The notes under the pieces were generated by a model. That model worked only from the letters and a program-made list of their open reading frames with translations, was not told the origin of the DNA and ran no database searches. A DNA stretch of 64,000 bases from Dastarcus helophoroides (Eukaryota > Arthropoda > Insecta > Coleoptera > Bothrideridae): positions 27,235,233 to 27,299,232 of the forward strand of contig CM053330.1 of the NCBI GenBank assembly GCA_028583605.1, read 5' to 3'. Position numbers and translations under genes: made by a program. This document shows, piece after piece, positions 1 through 11,714 of this stretch (positions are counted from its first letter, which is position 1; each line of letters starts with the position of its first letter).

Positions 1-1135
1 TGAAATAATAGAGGAACAAAAATGAGGCATTAGATATAAAACTAATAAGAATTAAAACATAATTAGGTAAAATATAAATACTTATTTAGATAAAGACAAG
101 TTTTTAATTCAACCGGTTTTTAAAACAAAAAAAGTATAAAATTTCTTTTAGTCCCATATAAATTCATAACCTTATACAGATTCCTAAGTACAAACAAATC
201 TCCCTAAAAAATTGTGATTATAAATTTTTTTAGCTATGCATATTATTGTCGTGGGGCTTAGGCTTTATAAGTCTAAAAGGAAAAAACGTGATCAAAGATC
301 AACCGCACCTGATGCAGAATTAGTAAATTTACTAGTAGATAATAATTCAGAAGCATTATTTTGGTAATTTTTTTTGTGACAGCAGTGACAGACTGTGACA
401 AGAATGTCAGTAACGACAAGTACTGCAAAAAAACCGATTATTCTTAAAATAACCACCATAATGTTGGCAGGATAATTCTGGTTCATTGAATATTTTGCCA
501 TTTAACTTAGAAATGTGTTAAAAATTTTGGCATCATTTATAAATTAGATGTCATATATTATACAGGTTGAACCAAATTTCATTTCCACTATAGGGATCTC
601 GTAAACTATTAAAGATACAAGGAAGCTTAAATGGGCAAAGTAGTGCAGAATTTAATGCCTAATATTATTCCGCTGAGAAAACAATTGAAGTTCAATTCGT
701 CTTGATTTTATTTAGAAAAAACTGAAAATCGCCATTTTTAAAAATCAGCTGAAACATGATTATTTGAAGTCCGAATGAAAAAATTCAAAAAATGTAATTA
801 GTTGTTTTTTAAGGCGTTTTCATTGGTACACATTATTTTTTTCTGAATTCAACTGTTTCCGAGAAAATTATGTCATTATGTCAGCTTTGTTATTTCGTAT
901 GGACGCCATATTAGATTTTATCATTTTCGGATTTTGAATGGGTTGTACCATTGGACATTAATATTTCGTTTTTATTTGATCATAATTCTACAAAAATAAA
1001 CCAGGATTTAAAAAAATACTTTGTCAAGTCCCATTTTTCTTGAATAATACCTTTTTACGGCCCAAAACATATTTTAAAGAAAGTCTTCAATAATCTAGTA
1101 ATTGATACTGCAACAATGTTGATATATTGCTACAG
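1..1135 (+). other. Intronic DNA upstream of the first visible gene A exon
   Basis: This AT-rich stretch has no dynein-like reading frame and no recognisable repeat. It ends in a splice acceptor, CTACAG, at 1130-1135, directly before the first visible exon of gene A. It is therefore read as intron, with the preceding exons left of the window. The possibility that gene A is 5'-truncated cannot be excluded from this window. Confidence 0.6.
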
Positions 1136-3050
1136 ATGGCCCCTTATGATCGACCCTCAGCTGCAGGGTATCAAATGGATCAAGACCAAATACGGCGACG
1201 CCCTCAAAGTCACCCGCCTCGGCTACAAGCAGTACCTAGACGACATCGAGAGCTGCATCTCCAACGGACAAGTTGTCCTATTGGAAAACATTGGTGAAAC
1301 TATCGACGCCGTCCTGGATCCCGTACTAGCAAGAGTTTTGATCAAAAAGGGCAAGTGCATTAAAATCGGAGACAAGGAGGTTGACTACGATCCGAACTTC
1401 AGATTGATCATCCAGACCAAGTTAGCCAACCCGCATTACCAGCCGGAAATACAGGCACAGTGCACTCTGATTAATTTCACGGTGACACGTGATGGATTAG
1501 AAGAGCAGCTACTGGCGGCCGTCGTCAAGGTGGAACGCCCGGATCTGGAACGAACCAAGTCTATGCTGACGAAGCAGCAAAACGACTTTAAGATCACTCT
1601 GAAGAAATGCGAGGATAATTTATTGTATAAGTTGTCGTCAGCCACCGGGAATGTCCTGGGAGACGTAGAGCTGGTGGAGAATCTCGAAACGACCAAGAAA
1701 ACTGCAACGGAAATCGAGTCGAAAGTTGAGGAAGCCAGAACGACTTCAATTAAAATAGATGAAGCCAGAGAACAATATAGACCGTGCGCTGCCAGGGGCT
1801 CACTCCTGTACTTCATTCTGAACGAGTTGCATAAAATCAACGCCATCTATCAATTTTCTCTTAAAGCTTTTTCGGTTGTTTTCAACAATTCCCTAATTCG
1901 AGCTGTACCCGCTGAGTCTCTTAAAGAGCGAGTTGATAATTTACTGGATAATATAACGTTTTCAGTATTTATGTACACCACCAGAGGGTTATTCGAGTGT
2001 GACAAGTTGATCTTCATGAGTCAGATGGTCTTCCAGATACTGCTCCACGCGCAAGATTTGGACCGTGAAGGTTTGGATTTCCTGTTAAGGTTTCCTATTA
2101 TTCCGAATGTGTCGTCCCCGGTGGACTTTCTAACCAATAACTCATGGGGTGGGGTGAAGGCGTTGTCGCTCCTTCCAGAGTTCAAAAACTTAGATAAGGA
2201 TATCGAGGGGGCGGCCAAACGGTGGAAGTCCTTCGTGGACTGCGAGTGTCCCGAACAGGAGAAGTTTCCCGGTGAATGGAAATCGAAGAGTGCCATACAG
2301 CGCCTGTGCATGATGCGTGCTTTGCGACCAGATCGAATGACTTATGCCATGAGAGCGTTCATAGGTGACAAACTGGGCATGAAGTACATCACGTCCAGGT
2401 CGGTCGAGTTCGAGAAATCTTACGAGGAGACAAGCTCGGCTACACCAGTTTTCTTCATTTTGTCCCCCGGGGTTAATCCGTTGAAAGACGTGGAGAGAGT
2501 GGGGAAGCGCCTGGGCTTCACTTTCAACAAGAAGAATTTCCACAGCGTTTCCTTGGGCCAAGGGCAGGAAATTGTTGCGGAAAACGCCATGGACATCGCA
2601 GCCGATCAAGGTCATTGGGTGATCCTGCAAAATATTCATCTGGTGGCTAAATGGTTGCCTAATTTGGAGAAGAAAATGGAGTTTTGTACCGATTTTGCTA
2701 ATGAAAAATTCAGGTTGTATTTGAGCGCTGAAAGCAACGCGGATCCCATGGAGTGTGTCATTCCTCAAGGGATTTTGGAGTCTTCCATTAAAATCACTAA
2801 TGAGCCACCTACTGGAATGTATGCTAATTTGCACAAAGCGTTGGACAACTTCGATCAATCGACTTTTGATAGCACTACTAAGGAATCCGAGTTTAAGCCG
2901 ATGCTGTTTGCATTGTGTTATTTCCACGCTGTCGTGGCCGAAAGGCGAAAGTTTGGGCCTCAAGGTTGGAATCGCAATTACCCCTTTAACGTTGGAGATT
3001 TGACCATCAGCGTTAATGTTTTACTGAACTATTTAGAAGCTAATAATCGC
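1136..3050 (+). CDS. Gene A exon: AAA5-AAA6 region
   Basis: The exon has 1915 nt: one base finishing a split Arg codon, then 638 codons. It begins after CTACAG and ends at CGC|GTAAGT. It contains [22 protein letters not shown] AAA5 sequence, the Q-rich [12 protein letters not shown] block, and the AAA6 segment [18 protein letters not shown] followed by [14 protein letters not shown]. Gene B carries this region inside a longer uninterrupted exon, so the intron before W is specific to gene A or was lost in gene B. Confidence 0.93.
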
Positions 3051-6032
3051 GTAAGTAAGCTTGGAATCTAGTATCCAAGCGCCGTGTTTAATTGTGTATA
3101 TCTGTAGGTACCATTCGAAGATTTGCGGTATCTCTTTGGGGAGATTATGTACGGAGGCCACATAACGGACGATTGGGATCGCAGACTGTGTCGTAATTAC
3201 CTAATGGAGTACATTAGGCATGAACTGCTCGAAGGCGAACTGGAGTTGGCTCCTGGATTTTTGTCACCTCCGAATATGGATTATCCTGGGTACCATCAGT
3301 ATATTGACGATAGATTGCCTCCTGAGAGTCCGTACTTGTATGGGTTGCATCCAAACGCGGAAATCATTTTTCTGTCAAACACGTCAGAAATATTGTTCAA
3401 GACGGTGTTTGAGTTGCAGCCTCGAGATTCTGGGGCAGACACAGGCGGAGGTATATCTAAGGAAGAAAAGGTAACATCTGTTCATTTTAGGTATAGTAAT
3501 ATGTCGCCTCCGGTTTCATTGACATACTAAATTAATATGTGCTTTTATATTAAATTTTGATTTATCCCCAGCCCTGCAGATAAGCTTCGCTCCTGGGACG
3601 GTCAACACATTGACAATGTATCTTTCATATTGACCGAATCCTTTCACCCTCTTTTTGTATACACTTTAACTTTGGCAAAGTTTCGCTTTTGATGTGGTTG
3701 ATATAATACTCAGTCATCGTATTTTTTGGTCATGAATTTGGTTTTCCCTTCTCCTGTTTTTGAAGAAGTTCTTCCACGATAATGAGTGAAAAGTCGAACA
3801 CTTAATAGTAGTTCATTAATACTGTTCAACCCTTAAAGAAGAAAAGCCAAACAATTTTATTTTTAGAACCATTTCGATAAAATTTTTCATCATCTGTAGT
3901 TTTTTGTCAACATCCAAGTTAACATTTTGTTCATTAATTGCAATTAAAAACAATCACAATTTTGCTGGAATTCTTTGAGTTTTAAATTTTACAGGTGCGG
4001 ATGTTGATAGATGATATAATGCAAGGATTACCGGAAACTTATAATATTCAAGAAATGATGTCCAAAGTCGAAGACCGCAATCCTTACATTATCGTGGCCT
4101 TCCAGGAGTGCGAAAGAATGAACAACCTTACGGGCGAAATGAGGCGATCCTTGGTCGAACTGGAACTTGGGCTAAAGGTGAGTACACAAAATTGTATTCC
4201 AAAGTCAATTAGAAAGGTTTATCTTAAAATCATTGAGTGATGGTAAAACAAAAAACTTTGAAACAGTAATGAAAACAGGTGAAGTCGACGATTTTAATTT
4301 GAATCCAAAGAAGAAAATAAATAAATTCTGCTTTCGGACAATACCAAATTTTGCATTTCGTGTTCAAAAACATAATTTGTTTTGAGATTAACTCAACACT
4401 CTGTTTCCAATGCCTAGTACACACTCGCAACAAAATTACGGAACTTGTGTTTATAAACAAAGTTGTGCGATTGTCTATAAACAAATTGGAAATAAATCAC
4501 ATGCGCCACAACTCCCTATGAACAGGCAGCAATTACACAGGTCGCTGAATTGCGCAGGTGTGGATGCCTGACACGGGCCCCTAAACCATTTTGAGATTTG
4601 TTCGGGACTGTTTACAGACAAAATTCTGGATTTGTCTGTAGTCACTTTCGCGACTTTGTCTACGAGTGTGTACCAGCCTTAATTAAAAAAAAAATTGTGC
4701 TATTTGATTTGTCCCGTTTTCGTTTACTATTACTTAAACTAACAACAGTCACACTTAAGGGCGAGTTGACGATCACTTCGCAAATGGAAGAACTTGGTCA
4801 GTCCTTGTATATGGATGCAGTACCGATGACTTGGTCGCTGAAAGCTTACCCCAGTATGCTGCCTTTGGGCCAATGGATCAGCGACTTGGCCAATCGCATC
4901 GAAGAGCTAAACAAGTGGACTCTGGATTATTCGATGCCACCGACTGTTTGGCTGGCAGGGTTTTTCAATCCTCAATCATTCCTCACCGCGATTATGCAAC
5001 AGACAGCTAGGAAGAACGAATGGCCTTTGGACCGCATGTGTCTGCTCACCGACGTAACTAAGAAGACGAAAGATGAGTTTACTAGTGCCCCAAGAGAAGG
5101 ATCGTATGTGTCCGGGTTGTTCATGGAGGGAGCAAGGTAATTCTTCTTTATTTTTAGTCTTCTTTTTGTTTTGCCTATTATTGGATCAGTCTTCCATTTT
5201 TTTGGTCTTTTTACACCTATTGTTGGGTTAGTTTTTTTTTATGATTTTGGGTTTTTCCTCCTTTGGATCTTTTTTCCACTGTCTTTTCATTCATTTGGCT
5301 TTTTTTATATGTATGTCTTACATTTTTTTTTTCATATTTTTAATTCTTTTTATTTTATGGGAGAATGGGGCCAAACTTGGTTCTGTTTTTTTTGTTCTTT
5401 TCTATTCTTTTGGCTTTCTTGATTCTTTTACTGTATTTGTCTTCTAATATATTTTTAGCTTCATTTTTATTCTGTTGATGATGGAGAGAGCAAGGTAATA
5501 CTACTTTTGTCTTTTAGTTCTATTCTTCTTTTTTGTATCCCTTTGTGATTTTTAATCTTTTTGCTTGTGCTTTTATTACTTTTTTTGTTCTTCAACTACC
5601 TGAACCGAAAAGAGCGAATAAAATAAAAACTGATTTTGTGTTTTATTCCTCCCTTCATTTTATTTTTTCTACTTTTTTGTTTTTCTTGTCCGAGCCGAAG
5701 GGGTTAAATGAATTGAAAATTTGTTTCTTGTTTCTTCAAAATTCATTTTTATCAGGACTCTTGGATACTCAATAAGGTTTTTTTTTCTCAGGTGGGACAC
5801 TACCCAAAACACGATAAGTGACTCGAGACTGAAAGAACTATTTCCTACATTGCCCGTGATCTATATCAAAGCCATTACTCAAGACAAACAAGATTTGCGA
5901 AATATGTACGACTGCCCTGTGTACAAAACTCGTCAAAGGGGATTCACTTTTGTTTGGACGTTCAATTTGAAGACGAAGGAGAGAGCGTCTAAATGGGTTT
6001 TAGCCGGCGTGGCTATTTTACTACAAATTTAA
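1136..6032 (+). CDS. Gene A: outer-arm beta-type axonemal dynein heavy chain, 3' part (5 exons)
   Basis: This is the C-terminal 1025 codons of a dynein heavy chain, the ATP-driven minus-end motor of the axonemal outer arm. Exons are 1136-3050, 3108-3470, 3995-4177, 4760-5136 and 5792-6032, all with GT-AG introns and compatible phases. The protein runs from AAA5 ([16 protein letters not shown]) through AAA6 to a C-terminus ending [11 protein letters not shown]. The motif [20 protein letters not shown] is typical of the DNAH9/11/17 class. It matches gene B residues 3528-4552 without a net length change and is about 80% identical in the blocks compared by eye. There are no stops or frameshifts, so it looks functional. 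The first codon is split: its last base is 1136 and the rest lies in an exon outside the window. The gene is convergent with gene B. Confidence 0.93.
3108..3470 (+). CDS. Gene A exon: start of C-terminal domain
   Basis: The exon has 363 nt and 121 codons, starts [17 protein letters not shown] and ends SKEEK|GTAACA. It includes the [22 protein letters not shown] block conserved in beta-class chains. The preceding intron is only 57 bp. Its length equals gene B exon 15. Confidence 0.93.
3471..3994 (+). other. Gene A intron, no feature seen
   Basis: The intron is 524 bp, with donor GTAACA and acceptor TTTACAG. I see no repeat, RNA or coding sequence in it. Confidence 0.7.
3995..4177 (+). CDS. 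Gene A exon: C-terminal domain
   Basis: The exon has 183 nt and 61 codons, from [14 protein letters not shown] to ELELGLK. It contains [13 protein letters not shown], typical of the dynein C-terminal domain. Its length is identical to gene B exon 16. The acceptor is ACAG|GTGCGG and the donor AAAG|GTGAGT. Confidence 0.93.
4178..4759 (+). other. Gene A intron, no feature seen
   Basis: The intron is 582 bp with donor GTGAGT. The acceptor ACACTTAAG has a poor pyrimidine tract, but it is fixed by the frame and by homology to gene B exon 17. I see no other signal. Confidence 0.65.
4760..5136 (+). CDS. Gene A exon: C-terminal domain
   Basis: The exon has 377 nt, from [19 protein letters not shown] to [11 protein letters not shown]. 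It includes the invariant [20 protein letters not shown] block. It ends in phase 2 at AAG|GTAATT. Its length is identical to gene B exon 17. Confidence 0.93.
5137..5791 (+). other. Gene A last intron, T-rich, with a partial donor duplication
   Basis: The intron is 655 bp and strongly T-rich on the sense strand. At about 5479-5500 the sequence GGAGAGAGCAAGGTAAT repeats the exon end plus donor found at 5125-5141. This gives a second donor-like site inside the intron. The hydrophobic open frames here are by-products of the poly-T content and are not genes. Confidence 0.6.
5792..6032 (+). CDS. Gene A terminal exon
   Basis: The exon has 241 nt. It begins after TTCTCAG with the split Arg codon and [18 protein letters not shown], and ends [11 protein letters not shown] then TAA at 6030-6032. 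Its length is identical to gene B exon 18. Confidence 0.94.
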
Positions 6033-6471
6033 TTCCTTTAAGTTTTAACTTGTTTAGTTTAATTAATAATATTTATTTTAAATTAATAGGTTATATTAAA
6101 TAATTTTAATTTTGCACTTTTTCTTGCTTATTTTGTTCCCAAACTACCCAAGGGGAGGTAATGATTTATAAAATTTTATATTTTGTTAATTTTGATTCAG
6201 TAAATGACTGCTAACAATGTGGATATGAAAAAGGTCAAAAAGTAGTAAAATCATATATCTAATACGACTTTTATGTCCCTTTGCTTCTGTCAAAAAAATG
6301 TGATTGAAATATATGTTTGTATTTTTAAAGGGCAGAATTTATTAACCAATCTCATATTTTATTTCGAATGTCCCGCATTTTGTCAATTTTTAATTTGTTA
6401 ACATTGATATTTTTGTGTTTATTTGTGTTCTTTTGATAACACATCAAAAAATTACATCAAGTATCAAGTAT
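6033..6471 (+). other. Gene A 3' UTR and intergenic DNA
   Basis: This AT-rich stretch lies between the gene A stop and the 5' LTR of the retrotransposon. ATTAAA at 6095-6100, about 65 bp after the stop, is a possible polyadenylation signal. Nothing else is seen. Confidence 0.5.
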
Positions 6472-6805
6472 TGTAGCGAAGTATAAATTATAGAATTTAG
6501 AACGTAAGAAAATTTTCTAGAAAGATCTGATAAGGGGAAAGCGGTCGCGATAACGAAGTAAAATGCAGATAAGCGTTCCAGAAATTTTGGCAACGATAAG
6601 CCTTATCTGCGGGATTTTTCTAGAACCTGAGAGCCAAAACTATACAATAAGGCGGTCGCCTTCCCTCGAATCAGTCAGAGTCAGTGTAGTTAATTAGTGA
6701 GTCAGTAATTGGAAGTCAATAAGTGAGTGAATTATTCAGTTGTAGTGTTCAGAGTTTAGTTTGGGAATAGTGTTAGTAATCATTTGAACCGATAAGTCCG
6801 TAACA
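6472..6805 (+). repeat. 5' LTR of the gypsy-like element
   Basis: The LTR is 334 bp, begins TGTAGCGAAG and ends CCGTAACA. It shares its ends with 11078-11211 and has the same length as the solo LTR at 40059-40392, which is a related family. Confidence 0.85.
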
Positions 6806-6823
6806 TCTGGTGTCAGAAGCGTG
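6806..6823 (+). other. Putative primer-binding site
   Basis: TCTGGTGTCAGAAGCGTG directly follows the 5' LTR, where a tRNA primer-binding site is expected. I did not assign the tRNA. Confidence 0.45.
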
Positions 6824-6984
6824 ATTGTTATTGTGCTTTATTACGCGAAGAAATTTACCAAGTGGTCACACAGTTGACTTTATCTCGGACGGTTTAAACT
6901 GTTAAATAGTTTATACGGGGCGTGCCGAGAAAAATCTTCAACATTCTAGAACGCTTTATGTAGAGGAGATTAAAATCAGCCTAC

Positions 6985-8450
6985 ATGGAACAACAATTGC
7001 AACAGATATTTGCATTGATGAAAGAGATGGAAGAAATGGATAAAGAACGAAGAACACAAAGTGAAGAACGAAGACGACAAGATGAAGAACGAAGACGACA
7101 AAGAAAAAAACAAGAACAGGAACTAAGACGACAAAATGAAGAACGAAGACGACAAGAAAAAGAACGAGATGAAGAACGAAAACGACAAGAAAAGAACATG
7201 AGGAACAACGAAGACGACAAGAAAAAGAGCAGGAGGAAGAACGAAGACGACAAGAAAAAGAACAGAAGGAAGAACGAAGACAAGAAAAAGAACAGGAGGA
7301 AGAACGAAGACGATAAGACGAAGAACGAAGACAACAAGAAAAACAAGAAGAACGGAGAAGGAATGGACACAAAGAAGAATTGTACGTAGTCTGTTAGCAA
7401 ATATAACAGAAAAAATGGGAGTAGACTTTGCAAAAATGAAAGAAGTGAAAGAACAAATTATAGGAATGAGAGAAGAAATGAAAGAAGAAGTGAAAGAACA
7501 AATTACAGGAATGAAAGAAAAAATGCAAGAAGAGAAGTTAGGAAAAAAATTGAAGAAGTAAAAGAAAAATTCAGCAGCAAGCTTCTTGATCTGAAAAATG
7601 CAACACAGAAGAAGATCAATGACATCAAAAATGCCATGAAGAAATTGCTAAGTGGACGATTCACACAACATGAATCCGAAAGTGTACCAGCTATTTCTTC
7701 CCAAAAAGTGGAACCTCCGACCTATGATAAACAAACATCTATCCAGACCTACAGAAAACAGTTCGAAGCTGCTGCTATAGCCAATGGATGGACGGAAGAT
7801 GAAAAGGCAACTTCATTGGTGGTATGCCTGTTCCGAAAAGCTCTTGAACCACTCCGAGCTCTATCTGACCACGAACTAGATAACTATGAAGATTTAGTTA
7901 GAACTTTAGAGCTGAGATTTGAAGACCATCTTTTGCCGCAAGTGGCTTACTCGCAACTACTAGTAAGGAAAAGCAGAAAAGTGATGAAACGCTGCAAGAA
8001 TTCCAATCTGACGTAAAAAGACTGGCGTATGTCGCCTATCCAACAGCACCAACTGAGTTTTTGAAACTTTACACAGCTAGAATTTTCATAGAAGGAATAG
8101 GAGACCCAGAAATCCAGGGAGTGATGCGCTTGTCATCTCCGAACATCGAGAGAGGCACTGATTAGAGCTTTAGAGGTTGAAGCTGCTTACAGGGTTTCGG
8201 AACCAGAGGAGTCACAAAGAGTAAGAAAGGCCGACATCCAAGAGGTCGCGAATGACCCTGATTTTGAGAATATAAACGCTAACATGAAGGAAATGAACGT
8301 GAACATGAGTACTAACATGAAGGAAATGAACGCGAACATGAATGCTAACATTAAGAAAATTGACGCGAGCATCGGAGAACTGCTGGGAGCTTTTAAAGCT
8401 AGATCCAATAGAGAAGCATGACATGTTAGAACTGTAGCAAACCGGGGCAC
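6985..8450 (+). pseudogene. gag-like region of the gypsy element, broken
   Basis: An open frame at 6985-7389 encodes a highly charged, probably coiled-coil segment of E/R/K/Q repeats such as EERRRQ. After a stop, further coiled-coil sequence and a gag capsid-like frame (7636-8016) contain a tryptophan-aspartate-rich block with a DNYEDLVRTLELRF motif. A CCHC zinc-knuckle remnant, CSKPGHVKN, occurs near 8430 with a stop codon in place of an early residue. Stops at 7387 and 8014 and frame changes show that it is inactive. Confidence 0.75.
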
Positions 8451-8489
8451 GTCAAAAATCTTCCCATCAAACAGATAAAAAGGACCAAG

Positions 8490-11047
8490 GAGGGTTTGAT
8501 GGTGGAAGCCAGCGAGGATGAAAGGAATGTACAGGTAACAGTGGACCCAGGAGTCAAGGTTACTGTGGCACGCAATACTCAAGCAATCCGTGACTGGCCA
8601 ACACCCAAAGATAAACAGGAGTTGAGGAAGTTCCTTGGGTTATGCACCTATTACAGAAGATTTGTAAAAGGTTACACCATCATTGCTGCGCCATTACACC
8701 GACTAACGGAAAGAAGAACGCCGTACGTCTAGACTTCCGATTGTGATACCGATTTCCGAAAACTGAAGTCCACCTTGTGCACAAGCCCTATCTTGGCGTA
8801 TCTTCAGCAGAATGGAAAATTTGTGTTAGACACAGACGCCAGCAACGTTGGCATTGGGGCTGTGCTGTCTCAAGTTGAAGGCGAAGAAGAAAGAGTCATC
8901 GAATATTACAGCAAGATCTTGACGAAGCCGGAGAGGAATTATTGCACCACCAGGAAGGAACTTCTTGCGATAGTGAAGGCCGTGGAACACTTCCACAAGT
9001 ATTTGTATGGGCCAGAATTCCTTATCAGAACAGATCATTCAGCGCTTTCTTGGTTACTCCGAATGAAGAACGCAGAGGGGCAGACGGCTAGATGGTTAGA
9101 AAGGATTCAGCAGTATCAATTTAAGGTGCATCATCGACCGGGACGAAAGCATAAAAACGCTGACGCTTTGTCCAAAAGATCTTGTGAGGATTGCAAACAC
9201 TGCAGAGGAGCTGAGGACCATAACGACATGCTGGATATAAGGGTCACGTCTATCCAGTCAGAAGACGGATGGCCTGTGGAAAGTCTTCGAGAGCTACAGA
9301 AGAGCGACGTTGATATCGGACCCATATGGGAATGGAAAGAAGCTGGAGATAGACTGGAATGGCAAGAGGTTTCCGACAGAAGTCCAGCTTTTAAGAATTT
9401 GTGGGCTCAATGGAAATTTTTCCAGGTAGAGGACGGGGTGCTGAAGAGGGCATTGGAAAGCGCGGATGGAAAGCACGTCAACTTGCCGTTGGTGGTGCCT
9501 CAGGAGAAGATTCCACAGATCTTGTGGGAGGTGCACAATATGACCTCTAATGGACATTTAGGGATGAACAAGACTCTAGAGAAGGTTCGGAAACGGTTCT
9601 CTTGGGTTAACTGCAGGAAGGACGTCGAGCCGTGATGTCGGAAATGTGTCACCTGCGCTGCATTCAAGGGTCCGCAAACAAGAACCAAAGGGGCCCTGAA
9701 GCAGTAAAATGTGGGAGCTCCATTTGAAAGAATTGCAATCGATGTGGCAGGGCCGTTCCCAGCATCAGACGATGGAAACAAGTACATCCTGGTGGCCATA
9801 GATTATTTCAGTAAATGGCCTGAAGCTTATGCCATTCCGAACCAGGAAGCTACCACAATCGCAATGGTTCTTGTGGACAACTTCATCTGTCGATTTGGTG
9901 TTCCCTTGGAACTACACTCGGTCTAAGGAAGGAACTTCGAATCGGAGGTCTTTTAACACGTTGACGGACAATTGCGGCTATAGCCGTCAAAGCGAAGTTC
10001 ACAATGTGGCATGACTCTATATGGACATGTGGATGAGCAAGTACTCTAGAAGAAGTGTCGGGAAAACGTCTTTTAGGGAAGTTAATCTGCAGGAAGGGCG
10101 TTCAGAGCCGTGGTGTGAAGATAGTGCGACTGCGTGCATTGAAAGTTCTATATACAAGAATTCAAAGCCTAAGCAGTAAAATTGGAGCTATTTGAAAGTA
10201 ACTTTGCAATCAAAATTTTAGCAGGGGTTCCAGCATCAGACGATGGAAAATAGTAACATCTGGTTGCATAGATTATTTACATTATAATGCCATAGAATTA
10301 TCCATTCGAACAGGAATGTTATCACAATTACAGACAATGGACTTTGGGAAAAAACAGCATCTGTGATTTTGGTGTTCCTTGAACTAGACTCGGTCTAAGT
10401 GCAATTCGAACTTCGGTCCACGTCGTCTTTTAAGAGGTCTTCTTGGAATAAAAAAAACTCGAATGACACCTCTTCATCCACAGTCTGAGGGAATGGTGGA
10501 AAGATTTAACAAAACCTTGAAGGAACATCTTTCGAAGGTCGTTTCCAAGCATCAGACAGACTAGGACCAACATCTACCACTGTTTCTAATGGCCTATCGC
10601 GCGGCAACTCATGGAAAAACAGGTCAGACTCCGGCAAAAGTGATCTTCAGGAGCCAACTGCGGCTTCCATGTGACTTGGTCTCGAATCACCAAGGGAGAC
10701 CCCCAGGGTTTCGTAGATGACTTGAGGGACGTAGATGACTTGGAGACGCATGCCCTGGTGCGGACGAAGATCAACTTGGCGACTTGACCGACCGGATGAA
10801 GACAAGATATGACGTGAATGCCAACCATGGTGGTTTCAGTGAAGGCAAATTGGTATGGCTATACAACCCTCAGCGAAGGAAAGGAGTTTCGCTTAAGTTT
10901 AAGCCATCTTGGGAAGGACCGTACAAAGTGCTAAAGAGGATCAACGACTTGGTATACAGGATCCAGCGTATTCCCAGGAGTAAGATGAAAGTGGTACACC
11001 TGAACAGACTGTGCAAATATAGTGACGAAGTGACTGATTGGAACTGA
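8490..11047 (+). pseudogene. pol remnant: RT end, RNase H and integrase
   Basis: Frames at 8496-8732 and 8775-9635 hold the RT-RNase H connection ([15 protein letters not shown]) and an RNase H domain with VLDTDASNVGIGAVLSQ and RTDHSALSWLL. The integrase zinc finger is near 9532-9660, with a stop at 9635. The integrase core follows (IDVAGPFPASDDGNKYILV near 9736), and the HPQSEGMVERFNKT segment is near 10474. An open C-terminal frame ends at 11047. The RT palm domain, including its catalytic aspartates, is missing between about 8450 and 8530. The element is dead. Confidence 0.85.
10018..10440 (+). repeat. Diverged duplication inside integrase
   Basis: This stretch repeats 9548-9950 in degraded form, starting at the ATGGACAT...GGATGA-like segment and running to the TTGGTGTTCC...CTCGGTCTAAG segment. 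It explains why the integrase core is interrupted. Confidence 0.7.
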
Positions 11048-11064
11048 TCGGGACGATCATTCTT

Positions 11065-11077
11065 AAGGGGGAGGCAG
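11065..11077 (+). other. Polypurine tract of the gypsy element
   Basis: AAGGGGGAGGCAG lies immediately before the TG of the 3' LTR, as expected for plus-strand priming. Confidence 0.75.
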
Positions 11078-11211
11078 TGTAACGAAATATTAATCATAGA
11101 ATTTAGTACCTAAGAAAATTTGTAGTTGTGTTCAGAGTTTAGTTTGGTAATGAAGTGGGTATTATTCAATTCACGTGTTAATAATCAATTCGAACCGATA
11201 AGCCCGTAACA
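11078..11211 (+). repeat. 3' LTR, internally deleted
   Basis: The copy is 134 bp, from TGTAACGAAATATTAATC to CCGTAACA. It matches both ends of the 5' LTR but lacks about 200 bp of its middle. Confidence 0.85.
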
Positions 11212-11714
11212 GTATGAACAAATCATCGCATAGGTACATATATTAATATTCTTTGGATTCGTTGAACCCAGAGAATATACTACATTTTAATTATTAATAT
11301 ATAAATATTAATAATTACATTAAAAATTGCAAACTTGTTCGCTTCAATTGATTAAAAGAATTGCGACATACTGAGAATATTTGTATTTTAGAGGATCTGA
11401 CATATACTTTTCTCTCACCTTTTTGAAAGACAGTTATCAGTCGCAAGCATACAGCACACGCCATATAGAATAGAAGTATTAAATATATGGGCAAAGATGG
11501 TTTTGTCCAGCATTTTTCAGGGACATTTTAGTGGTATATATTTCCCGGACAATTTCTGAATTGGACTTGCAATTTTAAGAAAAGTCAAGATTGAATAAAA
11601 AGGTGTAATATAATTTTCAGTTGAGTTTGATATTTTGAAAAAGGTTGAAATGAAGCTTTAAAAAATATTGACAAATTTTTTACATGATTACGGCCATTAT
11701 AGCTCAAAACTCTT
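11212..11714. other. Intergenic DNA, nothing recognised
   Basis: AT-rich DNA between the gypsy element and the orphan dynein exon. I see no gene, RNA or repeat. Confidence 0.6.

Larger units (their letters stand above)
6472..11211 (+). mobile_element. Decayed Ty3/gypsy-like LTR retrotransposon
   Basis: The element has TG...CA-ended LTRs (6472-6805 and 11078-11211) and is flanked by the 4-bp direct repeat GTAT at 6468-6471 and 11212-11215. It contains a gag-like frame, a broken zinc knuckle, the end of reverse transcriptase, RNase H, integrase, and a polypurine tract just before the 3' LTR. The gene order RT-RNase H-integrase is that of Ty3/gypsy elements. The protease and the reverse transcriptase catalytic core are absent, and there are several stops and frameshifts, so it cannot move by itself. 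It sits between the 3' ends of the two dynein genes on the + strand. Confidence 0.9.

Noticed and set aside
292..501. 69-residue open frame near the left edge
   Set aside because: It is short and AT-rich, has no recognisable domain beyond a hydrophobic stretch, and lies in presumed intron.
2190..2963. Long - strand open frame opposite gene A
   Set aside because: Its codons mirror the dynein exon on the + strand. It has no family resemblance and is an antisense shadow.
5171..5447. Hydrophobic F-rich open frames in the gene A last intron
   Set aside because: They come from the T-rich intron composition, lie between proven exons and have no recognisable domain.
6985..7389. Host coiled-coil gene between the dyneins
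   Set aside because: It starts just inside an LTR-bounded element and is followed by gag and pol remnants in the same direction, so it belongs to the retrotransposon.
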